This document shows positions 1-6,005 of a stretch of 7,332 nt of DNA, in pieces. The stretch is from an uncultured bacterium (GTDB lineage: Bacteria; Planctomycetota; Phycisphaerae; Phycisphaerales; SM1A02): positions 1 to 7,332 of the forward strand of contig CAJACJ010000505.1 in the NCBI GenBank assembly GCA_903938205.1. The letters run 5' to 3'. Within the stretch, counting starts at the first letter, position 1. Every line of letters begins with the position of its first letter. The notes under the pieces were generated by a model, which saw nothing but the letters and a program-made list of their open reading frames with translations, was not told the origin of the DNA and searched no databases. The position numbers were made by a program, and so were the translations under genes.

Positions 1-2
1 CC

Positions 3-140
3 GATCTCCAGGGGAAAGAAACCTTGGTGAAAGGCGTTACTCTTTTGGCATTCGTGCCTCATATATCCAGTTCAATTCTTCCCTCCAAATCTACGACTGA
101 AAAACCATCAGTCAATGCGACGCCCGCTGTGAATCCTTGA
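3..140 (+). CDS. possible 3' end of a gene upstream of pssA (partial, uncertain)
   Basis: A frame is open from the left edge (first full codon at 3) to a TGA at 138-140, giving about 45 residues and ending 15 nt before the pssA start. The visible residues include QGKETLVKG followed by VTLLAFVPH, and the end is rich in Ser, Pro, Thr and Asn. The gene just before pssA is often phosphatidylserine decarboxylase (psd) in bacteria, and the ETLVK stretch is loosely reminiscent of the C-terminal part of that family. This is only a hint, because the tail is not conserved enough to identify. A second frame (from 2 to a stop at 98-100) is also open over most of this stretch, so coding in frame 3 is not proven. 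If real, the tight spacing suggests co-transcription with pssA. Confidence 0.3.
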   Translation, partial: DLQGKETLVKGVTLLAFVPHISSSILPSKSTTEKPSVNATPAVNP

Positions 141-155
141 GCGAAAGACAATTCC

Positions 156-1079
156 ATGCCTGAAACACTTCCACGCACAAAACAAAAACGACCGCGCCGA
201 AGATTGCGCGACACGCGCGTCGCCCACGGAATCAAGGTGCTTCCAACGCTCTTGACCCTGGGAAATCTGCTGTGCGGTTTCGCGGCCATTCATTACGCCG
301 CCAAGCCGGTTGAAGCGAGTGATTTTTTTGGATGGAGCACATTGACTGTCGCGGGCACGCTCATTTTCTTTGGCATGTTCTTTGACGCGCTTGATGGCGG
401 CGTGGCCAGACTCACGCGTAGCACCAGCGATTTGGGCGCGCAACTTGATTCGTTGTGCGACATGGTGACTTTTGGCGTGGCTCCCGCCTTCATGATGTTG
501 CGCCTTGTCAGCCACTACTACGGCGCGGAGCATGGCACAAATATCCTGGGCCCCGACGCCGACAATTTCTACGCCAAAGCAACTTGGACCATTGCTGCGG
601 TGTACATCTGCTGCACCGCGTTGCGTTTGGCTCGTTTCAATTCCGAAACCGTCAATGATGATGTGACGGCGCACATGTGGTTTCGTGGATTGCCATCGCC
701 TGGGTCAGCCGGTTGTGTGGCAAGTTTAATTTTGCTGCACCAACACTTGCTGGTCAAGCGCTACGGCGGAGTCTTGCCGCCGCGCATAGAGGCCACTTCC
801 AGTTTGCTCATTCCCGCCATCACACTGCTGTGCGCGCTGGCAATGGTCAGCACCCTTCGCTATCCGCATATCATCAACCGCGGACTGCGCGGACGCAAAC
901 CATTTCCTGTGCTGGTGCAAATTGTCATTCCAATCATCATGGCTGTCTGGTGGTTGCAGGTTGCGTTGGCGATCTGTTTCACCACCTACACGGTGTATGG
1001 ACCCGTCGCGGCGCTTACTAAAAAATTCCGCGGTCCCAAAGTGCTTGCTCAGGCCGTTGAAGAACCAACCGCGTCCTGA
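156..1079 (+). CDS. pssA: CDP-diacylglycerol--serine O-phosphatidyltransferase
   Basis: This integral membrane enzyme joins L-serine to CDP-diacylglycerol to make phosphatidylserine and CMP, the committed step to phosphatidylethanolamine. The 307-residue protein carries a perfect CDP-alcohol phosphotransferase motif, D-G-x2-A-R-x8-G-x3-D-x3-D, with D80, G81, A84, R85, G94, D98 and D102. These residues bind the metal and CDP moiety. Subfamily marks of PssA follow: ALRLARFN at 155-162 and FRGLPSP at 177-183. The N-terminal 25 residues are strongly basic and cytoplasmic. Hydrophobic segments lie near 27-47, 62-80, 143-160, 185-200, 214-234 and 250-280. The protein is somewhat longer than the shortest bacterial type II enzymes because of extra C-terminal membrane segments. 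The ATG at 156 has only a weak purine stretch (GAAAGA) upstream, and no better start precedes it. A frame ending 15 nt upstream may be its operon partner. Phosphatidylserine synthase is preferred over PgsA-type enzymes because of the GLPSP block. Confidence 0.93.
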   Translation: MPETLPRTKQKRPRRRLRDTRVAHGIKVLPTLLTLGNLLCGFAAIHYAAKPVEASDFFGWSTLTVAGTLIFFGMFFDALDGGVARLTRSTSDLGAQLDSLCDMVTFGVAPAFMMLRLVSHYYGAEHGTNILGPDADNFYAKATWTIAAVYICCTALRLARFNSETVNDDVTAHMWFRGLPSPGSAGCVASLILLHQHLLVKRYGGVLPPRIEATSSLLIPAITLLCALAMVSTLRYPHIINRGLRGRKPFPVLVQIVIPIIMAVWWLQVALAICFTTYTVYGPVAALTKKFRGPKVLAQAVEEPTAS

Positions 1080-1080
1080 C

Positions 1081-1108
1081 AAATCACGCAATGTCTTGAC
1101 ATGATTTT
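1081..1108 (+). terminator. weak hairpin after pssA, possible terminator
   Basis: Two base after the pssA stop, AAATC (1081-1085) can pair with GATTT (1103-1107), and inside it ATGT (1091-1094) pairs with ACAT (1099-1102) around a CTTG loop. There is a 5-nt bulge on the left arm and a few T residues at the end. The stem is AT-rich and interrupted, so it would be a poor intrinsic terminator. The arms also contain the TTGACA box described separately, so this could simply be promoter sequence. Confidence 0.2.
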
Positions 1109-1123
1109 CTGATTTCAAATACA
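1096..1123 (+). promoter_or_regulatory. candidate sigma70-type promoter for trpB (weak)
   Basis: A perfect TTGACA (-35 consensus) lies at 1096-1101. With a 16-bp spacer, AATACA (1118-1123) would be the -10 box, matching TATAAT at only three of six positions. It is the only exact -35 consensus in the pssA-trpB spacer and points toward trpB. It would give a leader of roughly 125 nt containing the repeated octamers. The -10 box is poor, so the site is tentative. Confidence 0.25.
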
Positions 1124-1147
1124 AGCCTTGTGAAACCACATTATTCT

Positions 1148-1206
1148 TCAATTCATATTTTTTCCAGTCTTTTATTCTGAAACTCAATTCACCGCCGCTG
1201 AATTGA
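1148..1206 (+). promoter_or_regulatory. repeated octamer cluster with stem-loop in the trpB leader
   Basis: The octamer TCAATTCA occurs at 1148-1155 and again at 1184-1191, and its exact reverse complement TGAATTGA occurs at 1199-1206. The last two form a perfect 8-bp inverted repeat around a CCGCCGC loop. The first copy could pair with the third instead, giving a mutually exclusive longer-range fold. No U-tract follows the hairpin, so it is not a standard terminator. It could be an operator (paired half-sites 36 bp apart) or an RNA element. There is no TGG codon anywhere between 1080 and 1256, so a Trp-codon leader peptide attenuator is ruled out. Function is inferred only from position and symmetry. 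Confidence 0.4.
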
Positions 1207-1256
1207 TAAAGATGCATTTTAAATCCCGCTCTATTTCAGCACGCTAGGATCAATGC

Positions 1257-2486
1257 ATGTCAACCGCGCTTTCAACAGTTCCAAACTCGCTCGGTCGCTT
1301 TGGTCCCTACGGCGGTCGCTATGTGCCGGAAACATTGGTGCCGGCGCTTGAGCAGCTTGAACTTGCGTATGCGCAGGCGCGCACCGACCCAACATTCACC
1401 GCGCAGTTAAATGAATTATTGCGCGACTTTGTTGGCCGTGAAACGCCATTCGCGTTGGCGCCGCAACTCACCAAGCGCGCGGGCGGCGCGCAATTGTGGC
1501 TCAAGCGCGAGGACTTGGCGCACACCGGCGCGCACAAAATAAACAACACCATGGGCCAAGCACTATTGGCGTTGCGCATGGGTCGCACGCGCATAATTGC
1601 GGAAACTGGCGCGGGTCAACACGGTGTGGCCACGGCAACAGCGTGCGCGCGCCTTGGTTTAAAGTGCGAGGTCTATATGGGCGCGGAAGATATTCGCCGC
1701 CAAGCGTTGAATGTATTTCGCATGCGCTTGCTTGGCGCCAAAGTCCACTCAGTGGAAACTGGAAGCCGAACATTGAAGGACGCCACCAATGAAGCCATGC
1801 GCGATTGGATGGGCAGTGTGGGCGACACGCACTACATCATTGGCAGCGTTGTTGGACCGCATCCATTTCCGATGATTGTGCGCGACTTCCAAAGCGTGAT
1901 GGGCAGCGAGTGCCGCGCGCAATGCTTGTCGGCCACGGGGCAACTCCCGGACGCAGTCATCGCGTGCGTGGGTGGTGGCAGCAACGCCGCTGGAATTTTT
2001 TATCCATTTGTGCAAGACGCATCCGTGAAATTGATTGGCGTTGAAGCTGGCGGCCGCGGCGCTCAATACGGCGATCACGCTGCGCCGTTGGCGCATGGAA
2101 GTCCAGGCGTGTTGCATGGATCGCTTTCGTATGTGCTGCAAGACGCGGCGGGACAAACCGCCGATGTGCATTCATGCAGCGCAGGTTTGGATTATCCAGG
2201 CGTTGGTCCAGAGCACAGTTGGTGGAAAGATTCGGGTCGTGTTCAGTATGTGAGCGCCACGGATAATCAAGCGCTTGATGCGTTCCGCATTCTGTCGCAA
2301 GAAGAAGGCATTATTCCAGCGCTTGAAACCGCGCACGCGGTGCACGCCGCGCTTGAATACGCGCGGACCCGCCCCGCCGCTGAGATTGTGGTGATCAATG
2401 TTTCTGGCCGCGGCGACAAGGATGTGACCGAAGCCATTCGCCTGCTTGAGTTGCGCGGCGATTCACTGCATACAAAAATGAAGTGA
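1257..2486 (+). CDS. trpB: tryptophan synthase beta chain
   Basis: This PLP enzyme condenses indole with L-serine to make L-tryptophan, normally as an alpha2-beta2 complex with TrpA that channels indole. The 409-residue length and the N-terminal RFGPYGGRYVPETL block (14-27) fit the TrpA-partnered TrpB1 class rather than TrpB2. The PLP lysine is K94 in HTGAHKINN, the catalytic glutamate is E116 in AETGAGQHG, and the phosphate-binding loop is GGGSNA at 239-244. LDYPGVGPEH at 311-320 includes the conserved Asp. EGIIPALE (350-357) and GRGDKD (384-389) complete the fold, so no key residue is missing. The ATG at 1257 has an AGGA at 1246-1249, the clearest ribosome binding site in the window. An overlapping ATG at 1253 is out of frame. 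The gene stands alone: a 177-bp spacer lies before it and an opposing gene after it. TrpA must be encoded elsewhere. Confidence 0.97.
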   Translation: MSTALSTVPNSLGRFGPYGGRYVPETLVPALEQLELAYAQARTDPTFTAQLNELLRDFVGRETPFALAPQLTKRAGGAQLWLKREDLAHTGAHKINNTMGQALLALRMGRTRIIAETGAGQHGVATATACARLGLKCEVYMGAEDIRRQALNVFRMRLLGAKVHSVETGSRTLKDATNEAMRDWMGSVGDTHYIIGSVVGPHPFPMIVRDFQSVMGSECRAQCLSATGQLPDAVIACVGGGSNAAGIFYPFVQDASVKLIGVEAGGRGAQYGDHAAPLAHGSPGVLHGSLSYVLQDAAGQTADVHSCSAGLDYPGVGPEHSWWKDSGRVQYVSATDNQALDAFRILSQEEGIIPALETAHAVHAALEYARTRPAAEIVVINVSGRGDKDVTEAIRLLELRGDSLHTKMK

Positions 2487-2602
2487 TGTCCTGCCTGTTG
2501 CTATGTGTTCAGCTGGTTGCAATTTCACAGCACCGTGGCTTCAACAAATGCGTGAGGCTGCATTCAACGCGCCGCAGTGAATATTCGTATGTGAAATAGA
2601 AA
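2487..2602. other. convergent intergenic region, no clear terminator
   Basis: This 116-bp stretch separates the ends of trpB (+) and the EEP gene (-). I looked for a GC-rich hairpin with a T-run on either strand and found none. The best structure is an AT-rich stem, GTGAAATA (2591-2598) with TATTTCGC (2604-2611 region), which includes one G-T pair and overlaps the stop codon of the minus-strand gene. It is too weak to call a terminator. No coding potential is evident. Confidence 0.4.
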
Positions 2603-3982
2603 TTATTTCGCAACTTCCTTGGCGGCAGGTGGCGTGGCCGCGTCTGTCTTTGGCTTCGTGTAGTTGGTCGTCGCAATTTTCAGATCAATCGCAATGGGGC
2701 AATGATCACTGGCATAGCCCGCGGGCGGCTGATCTTTTTTATAGTCGTAATCAGATCCAGGCATCAGCGTTCCAAAAACAAAGAACGACTTGGGAACCGC
2801 AATCTTGACAAGCGCGGGTGAAAGCAAGATGTAGTCAATGGAACGATTGGTGATGTGCGTGAGATATAGATTTTTTGCCGCGAGTTTTTCAGCGGCCTTG
2901 CTTTTAGCGTCGGCTTTTGAATTTGCGTCAGACTTTGCATCGGATTCATCAGAGTTGGCGTCAGCGGATCCATCGGCATCCGCGCTTGAATCCGTCGCAT
3001 CTGGCGCGGCGGATTTCTTTTCCTTGGCTTGTCCAGCTTCGGGGCGAAATTCGTAGGCGCTGACAAGTCCGGCGAAATCTTTGTCGCGATACAACTTTGC
3101 TGCTTTTTCCATAGGCGTTGCGTTGAAGTCGCCAACCACTGCAACAAATGCGTCAGGGTTCTTGGCCAAATCCGCCTTCACCATTTCATTCATGCGCAGT
3201 GATTCCAACTCGCGGTGATGCGCCGTCGCTTTTCCGCCTGCCTTGTGGTGCACAACATAGATCGTCAACTCTTGACCACTTGGAAGATCAATGGTGGCTT
3301 TCAACGGACTACGTTGAAATTTCAACGGCTCCTTCACCTTCGGATCATCGCCCCAACCTTCTTTCTTGCGTTGGTCGGTGTCCTTTGGAATATATTTTTC
3401 CATGGGCGCCAAATCTTCCGTGGTCCAAATCTGCACGTCTTTGATTGGAAAGCGACTGAGCAAAGATTGCTCAACGCCGCGGTAATACCCCACTTCCTTA
3501 CTGGCCAAAAATTCGTATCCCATGTCTTTGAGATAGGTGTCGCGGAACCAACGAAGCGCGTCCTCGCCTTCCACTTCTTCTAGGCACAGCACATCGGCGT
3601 CCAAATCATGAATGGCTTTCGCCAATGATTTGCAACGGTCCTCGCTGGTTTGCATTTTAATGTCGTCGTATTCGCCAGACAAAGTTGGATCATCAACGCC
3701 ATCAAATAAATTTTCAATGTTGTACGCGCCCAGTCGAATTGTGCCAGCGGCTTTCGCTGGCGCCTTGGCAATTCCATACAACAAACCAGCGGCACGCTTT
3801 GGCTTTTTGGAAGTCTTCGGCGCGGACTGAGAAGCCGATTTGTTTTTTGCTGTATCAGTTTCCGCCATGTCGGACTGCGGCGCCGCGGGCGAGGCAGTTG
3901 GCGTACCTGGCGGCGCAACAGCGGCCACAAGCCAATACACAAGCACGGCGCACACAAGCAACGGAAGTCTAGAAATATTCAT
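2603..3982 (-). CDS. exported endonuclease/exonuclease/phosphatase (EEP) family protein
   Basis: This is a predicted Mg-dependent phosphodiesterase or phosphatase of the DNase I-like EEP superfamily, 459 residues long. The catalytic set is complete: N88 in AYNIENLFD, E135/E136 in LEEVE, H245/H246 in VVHHKAGG, D285 and N287 in GDFNATP, D383 in SIDYILLSP, and D426/H427 in ASDHCPI. A hydrophobic segment at 6-23 after MNISR looks like a signal peptide or anchor, followed by a Pro/Ala/Ser/Lys-rich linker to about residue 80. The domain would therefore lie outside the cytoplasm. Between GDFN and SIDY sits an Asp/Ala/Ser/Lys-rich low-complexity insert (about 324-370), which is unusual. The C-terminus is another Thr/Pro/Lys/Ala tail. 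No lipobox is convincing. The gene is divergent from an ABC exporter with 46 bp between starts. The substrate (DNA, RNA, sugar phosphate or lipid phosphate) cannot be told from sequence. Confidence 0.88.
   Translation of the reverse strand: MNISRLPLLVCAVLVYWLVAAVAPPGTPTASPAAPQSDMAETDTAKNKSASQSAPKTSKKPKRAAGLLYGIAKAPAKAAGTIRLGAYNIENLFDGVDDPTLSGEYDDIKMQTSEDRCKSLAKAIHDLDADVLCLEEVEGEDALRWFRDTYLKDMGYEFLASKEVGYYRGVEQSLLSRFPIKDVQIWTTEDLAPMEKYIPKDTDQRKKEGWGDDPKVKEPLKFQRSPLKATIDLPSGQELTIYVVHHKAGGKATAHHRELESLRMNEMVKADLAKNPDAFVAVVGDFNATPMEKAAKLYRDKDFAGLVSAYEFRPEAGQAKEKKSAAPDATDSSADADGSADANSDESDAKSDANSKADAKSKAAEKLAAKNLYLTHITNRSIDYILLSPALVKIAVPKSFFVFGTLMPGSDYDYKKDQPPAGYASDHCPIAIDLKIATTNYTKPKTDAATPPAAKEVAK
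2873..3013 (-). repeat. low-complexity degenerate repeat inside the EEP gene
   Basis: This stretch encodes residues about 324-370, made almost only of Asp, Ala, Ser, Lys, Asn and Glu. Short units recur, such as SDAK, SDAN, SADA and KADAKSKA. At the DNA level the repeats are imperfect (recurring GCGTC/GCATC-type hexamers on the plus strand), consistent with old slippage followed by divergence. The reading frame is kept throughout and the flanking catalytic motifs are intact, so it is an in-frame expansion. It probably forms a disordered surface loop. Confidence 0.7.
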
Positions 3983-4028
3983 CCACGCAGTGTACGAATG
4001 CGGCGCGCACTTGGGCTACTATCAATTC
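3983..4028. promoter_or_regulatory. 46-bp divergent intergenic region
   Basis: The starts of the EEP gene (minus) and the ABC exporter (plus) are only 46 bp apart, so promoters or operators for both must overlap here or lie inside the coding starts. No good -35/-10 pair is visible on either strand and neither start has a clear Shine-Dalgarno sequence. The octamer TCAATTCA (4022-4029) ends on the first base of the exporter's ATG. On the minus strand it reads TGAATTGATA, the same ten bases as at 1199-1208 ahead of trpB. Confidence 0.4.
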
Positions 4029-6005
4029 ATGTCCCTACGCCGTGGTAGTCGCCGTTTGTATCGTGAATATCTCGCCTCGCTGCGTGAACGCAAGAAGAAA
4101 GCCAAGTTGGAGCCGGTGGCAATTTCATGGCATGGGTCCGAGCGCAGCCTGCGCCGCAACCGAACATTCGGGCAACTCTTCAAATCTTTCCTTGGCGAAT
4201 TGCGTCCGCACCGCGCGTCCATGATATTCACGCTTGTCACCGTCGCTCTTGGCGCGGGGCTTACGCTGATTCCACCAGCGGCCACCAAACTTGCCATTGA
4301 CAATGTCTTCATTGGCTCACCACTTCCAAAGTGGGTTGATGGAATACTTCCTGAGCACATCACCAGCGATCGCACCGCGCTCTTGGGTTGGATTGCCACA
4401 AGCATTTTGGTGGTGAGTTTGATCGGAACCGCCATCAGTATTTCTGGGCGCTGGCAAGCCACGCGCATCACCAAACGATTGCAAGCGCATATTCGCCGCA
4501 AAACATTTGAGCACGCGGTGCATTTACCGCTTCACCGCGTGTGGCAAATGAAATCCGGCGGCGTGGCTAGTTTGCTGCGCGAGGACGCGGGCGGCGTGGC
4601 GGAACTTGTATTCAACATGTTGTACAACCCGTTCCGCGCCATTGTGCAACTGCTTGGAATACTCACCATTCTGGCGATCACTGATTATCGATTGCTGCTT
4701 GGAGCAACAATGATTCTGCCAGTTGTATGGTTGAGTCATTGGACTTGGATCGGCCGCATTCGTCCGCTGTACCGCGACATTCGTCAGCAACGCACCGATG
4801 TTGACTCGCACGCAACGGAAGCCTTTGGTGGAATGCGCGTGGTTCGCGCCTTCGCGCGTGAGCAAAGTGAGTCGTCGCGCTTTCTGCGCGGCAGTCATCT
4901 CATGGCGCGTCAGGAAATTTTGACCTGGTGGTGGAGCCGTGGAATTGAATTAGCGTGGGCGCTTCTTATTCCAACCGCCAGCGGATTGCTGCTGTGGTTT
5001 GGTGGTAAACAAGTGATCGCTGGAACGCTCACTCCCGGCGATTTAGTGCTGTTTCTCACCTATTTAGCCATGTTGCTTGGTCCGCTTGAAGCGCTTGCCA
5101 GCAGCGCGACTAATTTTCAAACCAATCTTGCGGGCTACGACCGCACGCTTGATGTGCTGAATGAAGCTCCAGAGTTGCCCGATCGACCCAACGCGCTGCG
5201 GCTTGATCGCGCGCGCATGCTGGGCGCGATGCGTATTGAGGATGTGCAATTTAGTTACCCCAAATCAAAAACGCCCGTGATCAACGGCGTCACGTTTGAT
5301 GTCCTGCCTGGAGAAACAGTTGCGTTCGTTGGCGCAAGCGGCGCTGGCAAGACCACGCTCTGCAATCTCATCGCCCGCTTCTTTGATCCAACCGCGGGCC
5401 GAATCTTGATTGATGGAACGGACTTGCGCGACTATCGGCTGCATGATTGGCGAAGTTTGCTTGGCATTGTTGAACAAGATGTTTTTCTTTTCGATGGCAC
5501 CATCGCCGACAATATTTCGTACGGGCGCAAGCACGCCACGCAACACGATATTGAACAAGCCGCCATGCTTGCGTGTTGCCACGGCTTTATCAGTGAAATG
5601 CCCAAGCAATATCTCACGCGTATTGGCGAGCGCGGGGTTCGTCTCTCGGGTGGCCAGCGCCAACGCTTGGCCATTGCGCGCGCGGTGCTCGCTGATCCAC
5701 GCGTTTTAATTCTGGATGAGGCCACCAGCAATCTAGATGTTGAAAGTGAGTTGTTTATTCAAGAAGGCTTGGTCAATCTCATGCGCAATCGAACTTCATT
5801 TGTGATCGCGCACAGGCTTTCAACCATCCGCAACGCCCACAAGATTGTTGTGCTGAAGGACGGCTTGGTCGCGGAGGTTGGTTCGCACGAGGAACTCATG
5901 GCGCGTGGCGGATCCTATTACGACATGGTTTTGATTCAAACTTCGCGGCCGGAAACGAAAAAGTCAGAGGTCAGCGCTGCAACTTCAATGGCGTCACACG
6001 CCTGA
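4029..6005 (+). CDS. ABC exporter, fused permease and ATPase (MsbA-like half transporter)
   Basis: This is a half-size ABC exporter of 658 residues that would dimerise in the inner membrane and export a lipid, drug or peptide-like substrate using ATP. A basic N-terminal tail (about 1-60, with clusters such as RERKKKAK) precedes six predicted helices near 64-84, 117-138, 202-218, 221-240, 305-325 and 335-353. The nucleotide-binding domain is complete: Walker A GASGAGKT (435-442), Q-loop Q483, signature LSGGQ (539-543), Walker B VLILDEA (559-565), D-loop SNLD (567-570) and H-loop H595. Nothing needed for ATP hydrolysis is missing. The frame is open upstream to 3840, but that would run inside the divergent gene. 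The ATG at 4029 starts a natural MSLRRG sequence, though GTG 3990 and TTG 4011 are also in frame. Its 3' end overlaps the opposing glycosyltransferase gene. Substrate is unknown; a lipid is suggested only by family resemblance and neighbours. Confidence 0.93.
   Translation: MSLRRGSRRLYREYLASLRERKKKAKLEPVAISWHGSERSLRRNRTFGQLFKSFLGELRPHRASMIFTLVTVALGAGLTLIPPAATKLAIDNVFIGSPLPKWVDGILPEHITSDRTALLGWIATSILVVSLIGTAISISGRWQATRITKRLQAHIRRKTFEHAVHLPLHRVWQMKSGGVASLLREDAGGVAELVFNMLYNPFRAIVQLLGILTILAITDYRLLLGATMILPVVWLSHWTWIGRIRPLYRDIRQQRTDVDSHATEAFGGMRVVRAFAREQSESSRFLRGSHLMARQEILTWWWSRGIELAWALLIPTASGLLLWFGGKQVIAGTLTPGDLVLFLTYLAMLLGPLEALASSATNFQTNLAGYDRTLDVLNEAPELPDRPNALRLDRARMLGAMRIEDVQFSYPKSKTPVINGVTFDVLPGETVAFVGASGAGKTTLCNLIARFFDPTAGRILIDGTDLRDYRLHDWRSLLGIVEQDVFLFDGTIADNISYGRKHATQHDIEQAAMLACCHGFISEMPKQYLTRIGERGVRLSGGQRQRLAIARAVLADPRVLILDEATSNLDVESELFIQEGLVNLMRNRTSFVIAHRLSTIRNAHKIVVLKDGLVAEVGSHEELMARGGSYYDMVLIQTSRPETKKSEVSAATSMASHA
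5994..6005. other. 12-bp tail-to-tail overlap of two genes
   Basis: The ABC exporter stop (TGA at 6003-6005, plus) lies beyond the glycosyltransferase stop (TGA on minus, 5994-5996), so the last codons overlap on opposite strands. There is no room for separate terminators; the transcripts must run into each other's coding sequence unless termination occurs inside the genes. Confidence 0.85.

Noticed and set aside
108..674. 188-residue minus-strand frame over pssA
   Set aside because: It lies antisense to a gene with a perfect catalytic motif, and its composition is shadow-like (Arg, His, Gln and Ser rich with no domain).
726..1217. 163-residue minus-strand frame across the pssA end and spacer
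   Set aside because: Mostly antisense to pssA, no recognisable motif, and its start falls in the AT-rich trpB leader.
1080..1256. Trp leader peptide attenuator before trpB
   Set aside because: No TGG codon exists in this stretch in any plus-strand frame.
1749..2171. 140-residue minus-strand frame inside trpB
   Set aside because: Antisense shadow of a fully conserved trpB region.
2591..2611. Hairpin between trpB and the EEP gene as a bidirectional terminator
   Set aside because: The stem is AT-rich with a G-T pair, lacks a U-tract and overlaps the stop codon; too weak to call.
2930..3000. EF-hand or dockerin-like calcium loop in the EEP insertion (DADG)
   Set aside because: The DxDxDG spacing and the downstream acidic position do not fit; the run is simply low complexity.
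3940..3982. Lipoprotein lipobox at Cys11 of the EEP protein
   Set aside because: The residue before Cys is Val rather than Gly, Ala or Ser, and the segment before it is too short.
3840..4028. 63-residue upstream extension of the ABC exporter
   Set aside because: It would sit inside the divergent EEP gene and adds an unconvincing sequence; the ATG at 4029 is the natural start.
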